Source of the DNA: Opisthocomus hoazin
Lineage: Eukaryota > Chordata > Aves > Opisthocomiformes > Opisthocomidae
Length of the DNA stretch: 64,000 bases
NCBI RefSeq assembly: GCF_030867145.1
Contig: NC_134441.1
Span: forward strand, 9,222,992-9,286,991
Reading direction: 5' to 3'
The translations under genes and the position numbers were made by a program. The notes beneath the pieces were generated by a model that did not search any database, was not told where the DNA came from, and saw only the letters and a program-made list of their open reading frames with translations. Shown one piece after another: positions 49,801 through 59,400 of this stretch (position 1 is the stretch's first letter; each line of letters starts with the position of its first letter).

Positions 49801-51930
49801 GCCGTGCAGGATAATTGAAGGTGGCTGGTAGGCTGAAATCGGTCAGGCTTATAGTGAGATTCAGTTTTGCCATGCCTGAAAATGCTGCTTTCTGCTTTTT
49901 ATGTCCTTCCGTGACTAAATACCAGGACCCTTCTGGGACTGGATACTGCCTCACTGCTTCTGTTCTCTTTGTGTTGGGGTAAGGGGAAGCGTCTGCAACT
50001 TTGTGGAGGAAGTGATGCTTTTGGCTTGTACTTTTAGATGGAGGTGAAGACGCAGCAGTCCGTCCACCTTAATCTGTGCCTCTGGAAGAGAATGTGCAGA
50101 GTGAGAGCAGCTTTTCCATCTTCCATGGGGTCTGCTGTAAGCTTGAGCTCAAATACATCCCCTGTTCTCTGCTCCCTCCAAGGTGGAGATAGCTTGGGTT
50201 TACTGAGAGATTAGCTCTAAAAGCAAAGTAGGTGGATGGTGAAAGAGGTCACGAGGAGGGCACTGATGGTGAGCTGTGATTTCCCAGCCTGAGCCTGCTC
50301 TGCTCTCCCGAGTGCAGGAGAAAGGTGGGACAAGCGGTTTCATTGCTAGGAAAGCCTCTTTCGTGTCTGTGTCGACTCCTCCAACTCCCCAGAGTGGGGG
50401 GAATCGCACTGTCAGCCTGAGAGGATGTGGTGTAAGGATGGCTCCCTGAAAGCAACTGCTGAAAACTGACTGATCGCCCACTTCGGGTGTGCTGGAGGGC
50501 ATCTGTGCTTGTAAGCGTGTGGCGTCACCTAGTATGTAACCCGTCGCAGCAGTGCACAGGGGGACTGCCTTCCCTTGGGCCCCGGTCATATGTGCCATGT
50601 GGAGCGTGGAAAGCCTGTCCCTCATATTTTTCTGCGGGCTTTCTCTTCCACTGCCCTGGCTAACCCTGGCTGTAGGCTGCTGTGCTTCTGGGTGACGGCA
50701 GGTTTCCCAGAATTGAGAAATATCTGCGTTAGAGCTGGTATCAAGGGAGTTGTTCATGTGAAAGTCCTGTCTAGGAAAAGTAATCCAAAGCTGGTTCTAT
50801 TTCTTTTTTTCCTGGATATCCACAGAAAATTGATTGCAAATAAATAACATGTGTTTCAGTGAGCATCATTATTCCTTAGTAGGGATAACTACACAAACTT
50901 TCCTGCAGCATGGGGAAACAACTGGAAATTCTGCAGGAAAAAGTTTCAAGTATTCAGAGGTTCAAAAGCAGACAATTTGCAAGACCATGAGCAAGAGCCC
51001 TTAGTTCGGAGAAAATTAGGGGCAGTTTGCCGTCACAACTTTGTGAGATGTCGCTGGGGTTTGTCACTTGGGCAGCTGCAGCCATGGTTAAACCTTGTAG
51101 AGGTGAGTACGCCGTGGCTGATCCTCCAGCCGGCCTCTGCAGAGGGATGTGGTGCTGCCCGTCTCTGGGGCTGGCCGGAGAAACCGGCAGTGCTGCTTCC
51201 AGCTTGGGCCCGATCGTGGCCACCAGCCAGGGCTCCAGTGCGAGCAGCTTGTGGGCCCCGCAGGCCCGCCTGGTGCTGGGGCCATGCCCTGGAGCGCTGG
51301 GCGGCAGCGGGCATCTCCAGCTTCTGCAGGCCCAGCCTGTCGGGCGCTCCTGGTTCCAGGTCACCACTGACTGCTGCCCTGCTCCTCCCCGGGCCACGGC
51401 GCGGCTGCCACACGGCGGCTAGGGGACGGTGCCCCTTTGACTCTCTTGCTGCTGCTGTTCCTGCTGGCTGAGGCCAGGGCTGAACTGCAGATTTTTGCCA
51501 GCCAACTCTGGTTTGAGCTCACTCCCGGGCATCCCACAGGTGGTGTGTTGCACTGTGCTGGAGGTGGCGATGGAAAGCCAAGTACGGGTGATAGGTGGGT
51601 TGCATCATGAGCTGATGAAAATCTGTGCTGTCAGCAGGAATAATCAGGGCTGCTTAGTGTCAATGGCTGGGCGGCTCAGGGAGATTATCAGGCCATACGG
51701 GGCAGGGGTGAGCCGGTCTGGGTGACAGTCCTTTCTGTCAGGGAGTCACACGAGCTAAGCGGTGAGGGTGAGTGTGGATGTCGGAGACGCCACTGTGTCT
51801 CCTAACTGCGCAGGCGTGAGTGAGTTTCTTTTTCGGGGCAAGGAGCCAGGGTAGGAAACTTTTCAGTTAGATTTGCTGTTGGTAGGGGATGAGCCTGGAG
51901 TCTGGGGGTTTGCCTGTGCCCAGGCGCCCT
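46870..51930. other. Interval between GINS4 and the PPP1R3C-like gene
   Basis: About 5 kb without a recognisable exon, RNA gene or transposon. An upstream non-coding exon of the PPP1R3C-like gene could be here but cannot be identified from splice signals alone. Open frames at 50.9-51.5 kb on both strands are GC-driven. Confidence 0.5.
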
Positions 51931-52600
51931 GGGAGCAGCTGCGGACACGCACCCGAGAAGGGGTGTGCGAGCGCGGTTCGGACCTCGCACCCCTGCGGGC
52001 CGTGCCAGGGGAACGCGCTCCGCTGCTGCCTGGAGCTTCCTCCGGGCCCCGGTGCTGCAGGAAACGCCATCTCCTGAAAGCGCTTACGTTCTGGCGTTAG
52101 GTGCGGGGGGGGGGGGGGCGGTGCGGGACCCCCGGTGCCCGAGGGGGTGCGGGGCCCGCGGGCAGAGCCCGGGCGCGGGCGGAGCGCCGGGGGCACCCGC
52201 TCGGCGGGGCGGGGCAGCCACCAGCCCCCATTGGCCGCTCGGGTAGCGTCGCCGGCGCTGATTGGCTGCCGCCGCGGCCGCGGGGTGTCCCGGCCGCCGG
52301 CGCCGCCGGGGCTGCACTGGCGCGCGGCGCGGGGCGGGGTCCAGCCGCCGAGCGCGCGCCGCTGGACCCCTCCGGGCCCTTGGAGTGCGGCCGGCCACGC
52401 CATGGCCGTGGACCTGGCCGTGGACCTGGCCGTGCGGCTCTGCCTGAGCCGCTCGCCCCCCGTCCGCAAGCTGCTGAGCTCCTGCGAGGAGCTGCGGGGC
52501 GGCCGGGCGCGCAAACCCCTCCGGCCCTGCCTGAGCCAGCAGCCGAGCGCAGAGCCCGAGCGGCGGGACGGCACCAGGACCTCCAAGGGCCAGAAGAAGA
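51930..52600 (+). promoter_or_regulatory. PPP1R3C-like CpG island with twin CCAAT boxes
   Basis: GC- and CpG-rich island around the start codon. Inverted CCAAT boxes (ATTGG) lie at 52230-52234 and 52261-52265, 31 bp apart, in the same orientation, as in NF-Y-driven promoters. A GC box (GGGGCGGGG) precedes them at about 52205-52214. A run of 14 G is at 52105-52118. The transcription start is probably between 52280 and 52390. Confidence 0.55.
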
Positions 52601-53274
52601 AGAGAGTGGTGTTTGCTGACATGAAGGGGCTCTCGCTGACAGCTGTCCGCTTCTTCTCAAAGATCGAGGAGGACCTCTGCGATTTGCAGCACGCCCTGTC
52701 TGACCTCGCCTGCTTCCGCCCTCGGCTGCGGGACTCACGCCCAGAAGCGTGCAGGTACGTGCTGGACTTCCCACAGCCCGCCGCAGACTACAGGGCTTTC
52801 CGCAGCCGCCTACACGGCAGCCACGTCTGCCTGGAAAGCTGCCTGATCCAGGACCGAGCCCTGTCAGGGACCGTGAAGGTCAGAAACATTGCGTATGAGA
52901 AGAAAGTGATGGTCCGCATCACCTTCGATGGCTGGAAGAGCTTCCGGGACATCTCCTGCCAGTACATGCATAGCACGTACGGCTCAGCTGACACAGATAC
53001 CTTCTCGTTTGAGATTGCCCTGCCCAAGCCATCTGTCTCCCGCAGGGCCACAGAGTTCTGCATCTCCTTCCAGTGTGGACAGAAGACGCACTGGGACAAC
53101 AACTATGGGACGAACTACAAGATCTGCCACGTGGGCATGGTCCGCCCTCCATCCCATGCCGTGAAGAGTGCCAGCGGGGCTTGGGAGCATCTTGGCACCT
53201 CCCGGGCCGCCACCCTGGTCCTGTCCCACCTGCAGACCTGGCGGCAGTCAGAGACCCCAGCTCCCTATTGGTAG
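52402..53274 (+). CDS. PPP1R3C-like glycogen-targeting subunit of protein phosphatase 1
   Basis: Targets PP1 to glycogen, favouring active glycogen synthase. A single open exon encodes 290 residues. Visible features are an N-terminal VRLCLSRSPPV block that matches the PPP1R3C N-terminus (VAMRLCLAHSPPV) and not PPP1R3B; the PP1-docking RVVF motif at 68-71 within KKKRVVFAD; and a CBM21 carbohydrate-binding domain at about 130-242 with LDFPQP..DYRAFR before it, TFDGWKSF, DTFSFEIALP and the glycogen-contact WDNNYGTNY at 231-239. The frame is open upstream to 52135, but that stretch contains the CCAAT boxes; 52402 has a good context (GCCATGG) and aligns with the family start. Human PPP1R3C has 317 residues, and this copy has a shortened linker and C-terminus. 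The true human PPP1R3C lies elsewhere (10q23), so this is a paralog, not the ortholog. The exact symbol is left open. Confidence 0.93.
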   Translation: MAVDLAVDLAVRLCLSRSPPVRKLLSSCEELRGGRARKPLRPCLSQQPSAEPERRDGTRTSKGQKKKRVVFADMKGLSLTAVRFFSKIEEDLCDLQHALSDLACFRPRLRDSRPEACRYVLDFPQPAADYRAFRSRLHGSHVCLESCLIQDRALSGTVKVRNIAYEKKVMVRITFDGWKSFRDISCQYMHSTYGSADTDTFSFEIALPKPSVSRRATEFCISFQCGQKTHWDNNYGTNYKICHVGMVRPPSHAVKSASGAWEHLGTSRAATLVLSHLQTWRQSETPAPYW

Positions 53275-53814
53275 GAAGGCCGCGCATGGAGAGGCGCAGG
53301 TCCCTTCCGTGTCCTGACTGTGGTGCAGGGCTCTTTGGGGAGGCATCACCCACAGAAGACGCTGCTCACAGTTTTGTTAGCTCCTCGCTGCGTCTGGCCT
53401 GCTGCTTCACAGGTAGCTGCAGGCTCTGCAGACCGCTGGCTCCTGCCGCGGGGCTGGCAGCTGCTGCTCGGTGTAACTCCTGCCCGGTTCTGGAGGCAAC
53501 GCTGTCGCGAGGGTAGGGGAGCAACAAAGGAACGGCTGCAGGCTGTGGACTGCGTCCGTCTGTCAGCCGCTGCCGGCGGGAGCCCACGCGTGTGGGCTGC
53601 GGGGGTCCTGCTGCTGCCCAAGTGCCTTGTGCGGTGCCACCGGGGAGGGGGCATGCGGTGCTGGGGCCTCAGCACCGCTCCCGGGCTGCGGCAGCAGTGC
53701 GACAGCAGCCGCCCCGCCGGCCTCCTGCTGCGGACGCACACTGGGGCTGCGGGGCCACGGGCCGGCCGAGCGTTGCGGGGCTGCCGCCGGTCGCTGCTGC
53801 TGTAACGGGGAGTT

Positions 53815-53820
53815 AATAAA
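53815..53820 (+). terminator. Polyadenylation signal of the PPP1R3C-like gene
   Basis: AATAAA 541 bp after the stop codon, followed by GTGACGG and then TGTGCGTGCCTGTCC (GU-rich in RNA). The gene ends here, directly before the pyrimidine tract and the GPAT4 promoter. Confidence 0.7.
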
Positions 53821-53851
53821 GTGACGGCGCTTCACGAGTGCTGCCTGTGCG

Positions 53852-54074
53852 TGCCTGTCCCTGTCCCCCTTGTCCCTGTCCCTCTGCCTCTCCCTGTGCC
53901 CCTGCCCGTGCCTCCCCCTCTCCCTCTGCCCCCTCTCCCTCTGTCCCTCTTGTCCCCCTCTCACTGTGTCCCCCTCTCCCCGTGCCGCTGCCTGTCTCTC
54001 TCCCTCTGTCCCCCTCTCCCTCTGTCCCCCTTGTCCCCCCTCCCCGTCCCCCTCTCCCCGTCCCCCTCTCCCCG
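53852..54074. repeat. Polypyrimidine low-complexity tract
   Basis: About 220 bp of almost pure C and T on the plus strand, built from irregular CTGTCCC and CCCTCTCC units. The minus strand is G/A-rich with many GGGG runs, so triplex or quadruplex formation is possible. It separates the PPP1R3C-like 3' end from the GPAT4 promoter. Confidence 0.85.
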
Positions 54075-54201
54075 AGCCGCTGCCCCGGGACGGGCGCCCT
54101 CTGTCGGGCGGCCCGAGGCAGCGGTGGGCTCCTGCGGGCGCGGCCCCGCGGGCGACGCGCTGACGTCAGCGCACGCGGGGCGGGGGCGCGCACGGCACGT
54201 G

Positions 54202-54239
54202 GCTGGGGCGGAGCCGGGGCCCGGCGGCGGTGGCGGCAG
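54202..54239 (+). other. GPAT4: Likely 3' end of the non-coding GPAT4 exon 1
   Basis: The donor at 54240 (GGCGGCAG/GTGAGTGTG) is a near-consensus U2 donor in the CpG island. It would splice to the acceptor at 56444-56445 that begins the ATG exon, giving one non-coding plus twelve coding exons, as I recall for human GPAT4. The 5' end of the exon is unknown; the start given here is just after the E-box. Confidence 0.5.
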
Positions 54240-54251
54240 GTGAGTGTGTGA

Positions 54252-54310
54252 CCGGCCCGGCCCGGCCCGGCCCGGCCCGGCGCCCCCCCCGCCCCCCCCC
54301 CCCCCACCCC
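54252..54310. repeat. (CCGGC)6 followed by C-runs
   Basis: Six exact CCGGC units at 54252-54281, then C8, G, C14, A, C4 to 54310. It starts 12 bp after the putative GPAT4 exon 1 donor. The minus strand is quadruplex-prone. Confidence 0.9.
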
Positions 54311-56445
54311 AGCTAACCCGCCTCCCCGCGCGGGTCCCGGGCCGCTGCTCCCGCCGGGGCCCAGGTGGCCGGGCAGGGCTCGGCCCGGCCGCGGACCGTT
54401 AGCCGGGCGCCCGCCTCGGGGAGCGCGGCCCCCCCTCCTCCCCCCCGCGCCGGGCGTGGCGGACCTGCGGCCACCGCCGCCAGCCCCGGGGCGGAGGAGC
54501 GGAGCCCCTGGCGCTGCCCGGCGCGGCGCCGGCCGGAGCTCCGCCCGCGCTCCCCGCGCGGACGCCGCGGCCGAAGGTCGCCGGGCCGAGCCCCGGCCCT
54601 GCCGCCATTCGCCGCGCGCGTGGGCCGTCCCCCGGCGCACGAGGCCGCTGGGCCCACCCCCCGCCCGGGGCGTCGGCGGCATCGGGCCGGCGCGAGCCGC
54701 GGGCAGCGGGCGGGGCGGCGCGGCGCGCGCTGGCCCGGGGCCCCTCACGGCGGCTGCTGGCCGCGCGTGCTGCCTGTCGCGAGGCCTGCCCGCGACCGCG
54801 CGACGGCGGAGGGTGCGGTGCCAGGGCCGCCCCTTCGTGCTGCCGGGGCCCGTCCCGCTCCCGCCGCTCTGCCTGCGCCGGCGGCAGCTCCCGGGACTGG
54901 GCGCGCGCGGACTGCGTGGCCCCCGCAGCGCCGGTGGGAGCCCGGGCCCCGCTGGTCAGCGGCGCTGAGCCGGGGAGCGAGGGGCTCCCGCCGGCCTCTC
55001 CTCGGTGCCGGTGACCTCCCGTCCTCGGGCTGACAGTCCGCGGGCGGTGACGGCGCTGTCCGGGGGGAAGCCTCCCCAGCAACCTCGGCTCCCTTCGCCG
55101 GCCCCAGCCGGTGCTGCGGAGGCCGTCCTCCCCCGGCAGGCTGCCAGGACTGCGGTTCGACCTTTGACTGGTCCCCGTGCTCCAGCGAGTTCCTCTGTGG
55201 CTCGTCATCAGCAGTAATTCTCCCCTTGGGCGAGCGTCCTGCCCCGCCGAGCTGCCCGGTGTGACTGCGGGGCGAGATGTGTGCAGGCAGAGGAAGTGAT
55301 TCCTCCCCAGGAACGCGGGCACCGGGCTGGCTCAGTGCTCTCGGATGCCTCTGAAATGAGAGAGGCTACAAGGTCTTTGTCATGAGGAGGGTTTTTCTGT
55401 CACTCCATTGGCTCCTTTCCTGTACTTGGGATGTGATTGCAGCATCCCGTGCTCTAGGCGTGGTTCTTGACAAGTCTGCTCAGTTGGAGGTGTGAATGGT
55501 ATGAAAATACAGGATGAGTGGCAGCAGGGCTGATAAGTCTGTGACAGCGCCAGGCTGTAGCTGGAGTGCCAGCCTGGGTCTGCTGTGTCTCGGGAGCTGC
55601 TCTGAGCGATGTGACCTCAGCCCAGGCACTGCCTTCCAGGTTTCAGAGCCCACTGTCCCTGGCCTCCTGCCACCCTCGCCGAGCTGACATCTCTCTGAGC
55701 TGCATGGCTTGCCTGACTTCGGTTTCTCTTCCTTCCACTAGTGCTGGTGGCATGCGAGTGCCTCGTCTGCCAGCAAGCCAACTCGCTGTTTGAAGAGCTT
55801 TCCAGGGACACCGGCTTCATTCGTCTCTGTAACGACCCTTCAGCGTGAGTGGATGCCAGGGATCTCCAGAATTAAATTTGTTCCAGGCGTCATGCAAAGG
55901 TCTGCACCAGTGCCTGTGTCCTCACGGAAAGAACAGTCATAGCTCCGCATACAGTAGGCTCCTGCAAGTGCCAGCTCCCTCGATCTCCTCCAATGCAGGC
56001 TCAGGGATGGACTCCACCTTGTCCCCGTGAAGAGCCCTTGCATGCTCTCAGCAGCCAGAAGGGGATTCTGCTGCCAGCTTCTTCACAAGCTGCCCCACAG
56101 CAGGACTTGCTCAGCAGCGCCTTGGGAGGATATCCATTCACGCGGCTGTGTCACTGCGGTGCCCGCTGCGCACCCATGGAAGAACCCATGTGTGTGTTCT
56201 GTCGTCTTTGAGCTCCTCAGCCCACACTGTCTGAACTCACCTGGGCTCCTGGCAGACTGTTTGCTTGTTTTCCCAACTGCTCTCCCTGATCCTGTTGCGT
56301 TCCCTCTCTCGCAGAGCCCAAAAAGGTTGTGAACTTTGGAATGGGGTCTGTGAGCAGGCTGTGGACTCAGTGCGTGCGTGGGACTGTTGCTGAATAACAG
56401 GAGGACTGGTTAATCGCTACGGGCAGCCTTTCTGTCTGGCTGCAG
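54311..56445 (+). other. GPAT4: GPAT4 intron 1 (5' UTR intron)
   Basis: The first 850 bp continue the CpG island, and its long open frames on both strands reflect base composition. The remainder is ordinary intron sequence. A possible alternative exon is at 55742-55844. Confidence 0.55.
55742..55844 (+). other. GPAT4: Possible alternative GPAT4 5' exon
   Basis: A 103-nt segment has a good acceptor (pyrimidine-rich TCTCTTCCTTCCACTAG) and a strong donor (CAGC/GTGAGT). In one frame it is open throughout, and spliced to the acceptor at 56445 that frame continues without a stop into the GPAT4 ATG. There is no transcript evidence; a short upstream ORF (ATG at 55752) is also present in another frame. 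Confidence 0.25.
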
Positions 56446-56473
56446 GGCGCCAGCCTTGCCTGAGCCCTGCACC

Positions 56474-59400
56474 ATGTTCCTCCTGCTCCCCTTTGACAGC
56501 CTGGTTGTTAATCTCTTGGGAATTTCCATAACTGTCCTCTTCACTCTGCTTCTGGTTTTCATCATTGTGCCAGCAATTTTTGGAGTCTCTTTTGGCATCC
56601 GCAAGGTTTACATGAAAACATTATTAAAGATTTTTCAGGTAAGTCACGTTTTCAGGATTTCCTGCATGTTTACAGGGGTCGTATCAAGCGTGGTCGTGCT
56701 AGGAAGAGGCTTCTGCTCCTCAGCAGAGCACTGCAGCTGACTCGGGTGGGAGGTTGGTTTGCTGGTGACATGTGCTGGTGCCACATGACCCATTTGGGTC
56801 ATCTCAGCCTAATGCAGTTTACTAGACCTCTGTTCAGGGGTTGTTTTTGCCCTGTGATTAATCCAGTAGGTCTTCAAGTAAAGTAGTAGGATAGTGTGGC
56901 CCGTGGGTATGCAGTAGTACAGTAGGATCTGTCGACATGCTGAGAGAGGGTGTGTGCTCGGATGGGTTAATGTCCCAGGCAAGGCAGAGTGCTGTTACAG
57001 TTCGATGTGGAAAGAAGCCAAAAGGGGTGTAGGGTGTGGTGGGGAGGGACAAGACTGCAGTCAGCTGGCTGCTCTTCCCCAGCGCACGTTTGGATGAAGC
57101 AAAAGTGGGGGTAAGGCAAGCCCCGAGTGGTCTGTGGCCAGAACCCTCAGCACCCCTCGTCCCGGAGTGCCGCCTGCGTATCTGCTGAGCCCAGCAGCCA
57201 TGGCTGGGCCTGCAGCCTCCGAGGATGGTCAGCAGCCCTTGCTGACCCTCTTGGCAGAGGGAGGCCAAGTGGAATTTTCCAACCTGGGGTCATGCGGTTC
57301 CCTTGCCTGCCTTTGGCAGACTAATTTTGTGGGCTTTCTCACAGCCAACACCTCTTCTTGGAGCAAGTCCCTGGTAAGAGCAGAATTTTTGCCAAACTCA
57401 TAGAAGATAAAGCCTACACCACCCTACACTGGCAGCCCAAGGAAAAGGGGCCCTGTGCTTGATAGGGAGGTTTTAGGCTCTGAAACATGGAGTTCAAGCT
57501 GCTGAAGGGACAGCAACTGCCGTTAGAAGAGGACTGGTCTTCCCCAGGAGTACCTCTGTACTGGCTGGCTTGGGAAGGCAGCCCTGGAGCTTGCAGCGTT
57601 CAGCTCTTTCAGCTCTTGAGTCCTCCCAAAAGCCTCGGGCGGGAGTGGGAAGACCCTGGGGTTTGTGCGCTGCTTTGTTAACACAGATGTCTGAAGACCT
57701 GACTTCAAATTTAGTGACTGAACAGGGGGAAAAAAATTAAGAAAAAGTTTGGTTTGTCTGAAATCGACCTTTTCACCTTGGTGGTTTTTGTTTTTTCTTT
57801 CTTTGATTCGGGAACGTTTAATGTCAACACCTATTTTGGCGTTTAATTTTGAAACTATTTTTCTGAAAGGACTTTGAAGTCTGTCTCACCTATTATCACA
57901 GAATCTTTGTGGTGGGAGAGAGGACCAGTCTGGCAGATTTGGTGGAAAATTTACTCACTAGGTCTGGTCATCAGAATTGCGTTTCTGGGGAGCGTTATTC
58001 ACCCCAAAGATTTTCCCAGCTCTGGAGGGCAGTGTTGTGAACCTAGCCCAGACAGGCAGCACTCACGTCAGGCAGCTTGCTGGACAGAGCCAGAGCTGCG
58101 GGGCTGGGATGGGAGCTGCATATCTCTGATGAGGGGGGAGACCTGCCTGGTGCTTCCCGGGTGGGAGTCTGGGATTTCTGCTGCCGCAGTCAGGACAGTG
58201 ACGTGTGCTGGGCTTGCGAGGAGCACCTTCTCCATGGGCTGCCCAGCTCCTGCTGGTTGGAGCTCCTCGCCCAACTTCTCCTGGGATGGCAGTGTCTGGA
58301 CAATCTTCTACAGTCCTGCAGTTCCTCCTGCTGGCAGAGGAGGCTGCTGGATGAACCGGACACTCTGTATGCAGTTAGCATGCCCACATTGCTGCCTCCT
58401 GATCTGATGCTGGGATGGGCTGGGACTGGGATGCCAGGAGTTCCCAGCGGCTTCCCGTTCTTCACAGATCCCTGATGGAGCAGCTAGCCTGGAGCAATAA
58501 GCATACTGTACACAGGTCCTCCTTTAGCAGGGTGTTCACCCAGGCCTGTGTAATGCAGTAGAGTGTGAGCCTGAGAGGGTTACTTGGAGCAGGCAGGAAG
58601 ACTGGCCAGAAATCCAGCCTGCAGTTTTTGCTTTGAGAATTAGCTGGGAGAGCTTTCTGTGGATAACAGGTAGTCTGGGCACAGGATTTGGCAGCCAGCT
58701 GCTGGAGAGCTGTCTGAGGGTGGTTGCTGCTGCTGGTTTGGAGTGACTGGTGAGCTGTGAACAGCAGCAGCTGTTAGCTGAATCAGGGAAAGAAGGATCC
58801 CATCCTGATATCAGCCTGGTGTTTTTAGCAGCAGCAGCCTGAAAACACAGTCTCTGCTTTGAGCTTGGAAGAAATGACGGTTGAAAACTAAGCACTGGTT
58901 CCATGCTGGGCTTCCTGCGCTGTGATGCGGACCACCCCAGCAGAGGCACGGTCCACCCAGTTGTGCCGTGGCAGACCAGGGGCCGCAGAGCCCATGGGAC
59001 ACAGAGGCTGCAGAGAAGCTTGCTGTGCCATCTCACCACTGAGCACCCTTTTTCCCTCTGGCACTCCGTGCTTCCTGCTGGGGCTCTGCTGTGCACATCA
59101 TGGCTGTCCTGTGCCAGTGCTAGTCACCTCCCTGTCAGTCCTCTCGTCCCACTGCAGACAGATCTCTGCGGTAAAAGTGTTCCTCCCAGGCCAGTCTCTG
59201 CTTCCACCTCGGTTCATTTGTGTTCATCACTCACTCTTTCAGTTCTGTACGGAAGCTTCCTGCTTTAGCCCCGTCTTCTCCCCTTAACCATGGTCTTTCC
59301 TGGAAGTCGACTGTAAAACATGGGTAGTACGAAGCAGAGCTACAGACCTTGCGAATGTTGCTTGTCATGTGTGTCTCTTGCAGTGGGCAACACTGAGAAT

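Larger units (their letters stand above)
54090..55200 (+). promoter_or_regulatory. GPAT4: GPAT4 CpG island and promoter
   Basis: Strong CpG island. It contains a perfect CRE TGACGTCA (54161-54168, inside the palindrome GCTGACGTCAGC) and an E-box CACGTG (54196-54201). These precede a strong donor CAG/GTGAGT at 54239/54240, which probably ends the non-coding first exon. CREB-type and USF/ChREBP/SREBP-type control of a lipid-synthesis gene would be plausible; binding is inferred. Confidence 0.6.

Noticed and set aside
52135-52401. Upstream in-frame extension of the PPP1R3C-like protein
   Set aside because: It overlaps the CCAAT boxes and island and has no family similarity; the start at 52402 aligns with the PPP1R3C N-terminus.
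52402-53274. Identity as PPP1R3B
   Set aside because: The N-terminal VRLCLSRSPPV block and the C-terminal end fit PPP1R3C, not PPP1R3B.
53813-55322. Several 100-300 codon open frames on both strands
   Set aside because: They cover the polypyrimidine tract and CpG island; products are low-complexity and overlap in several frames.
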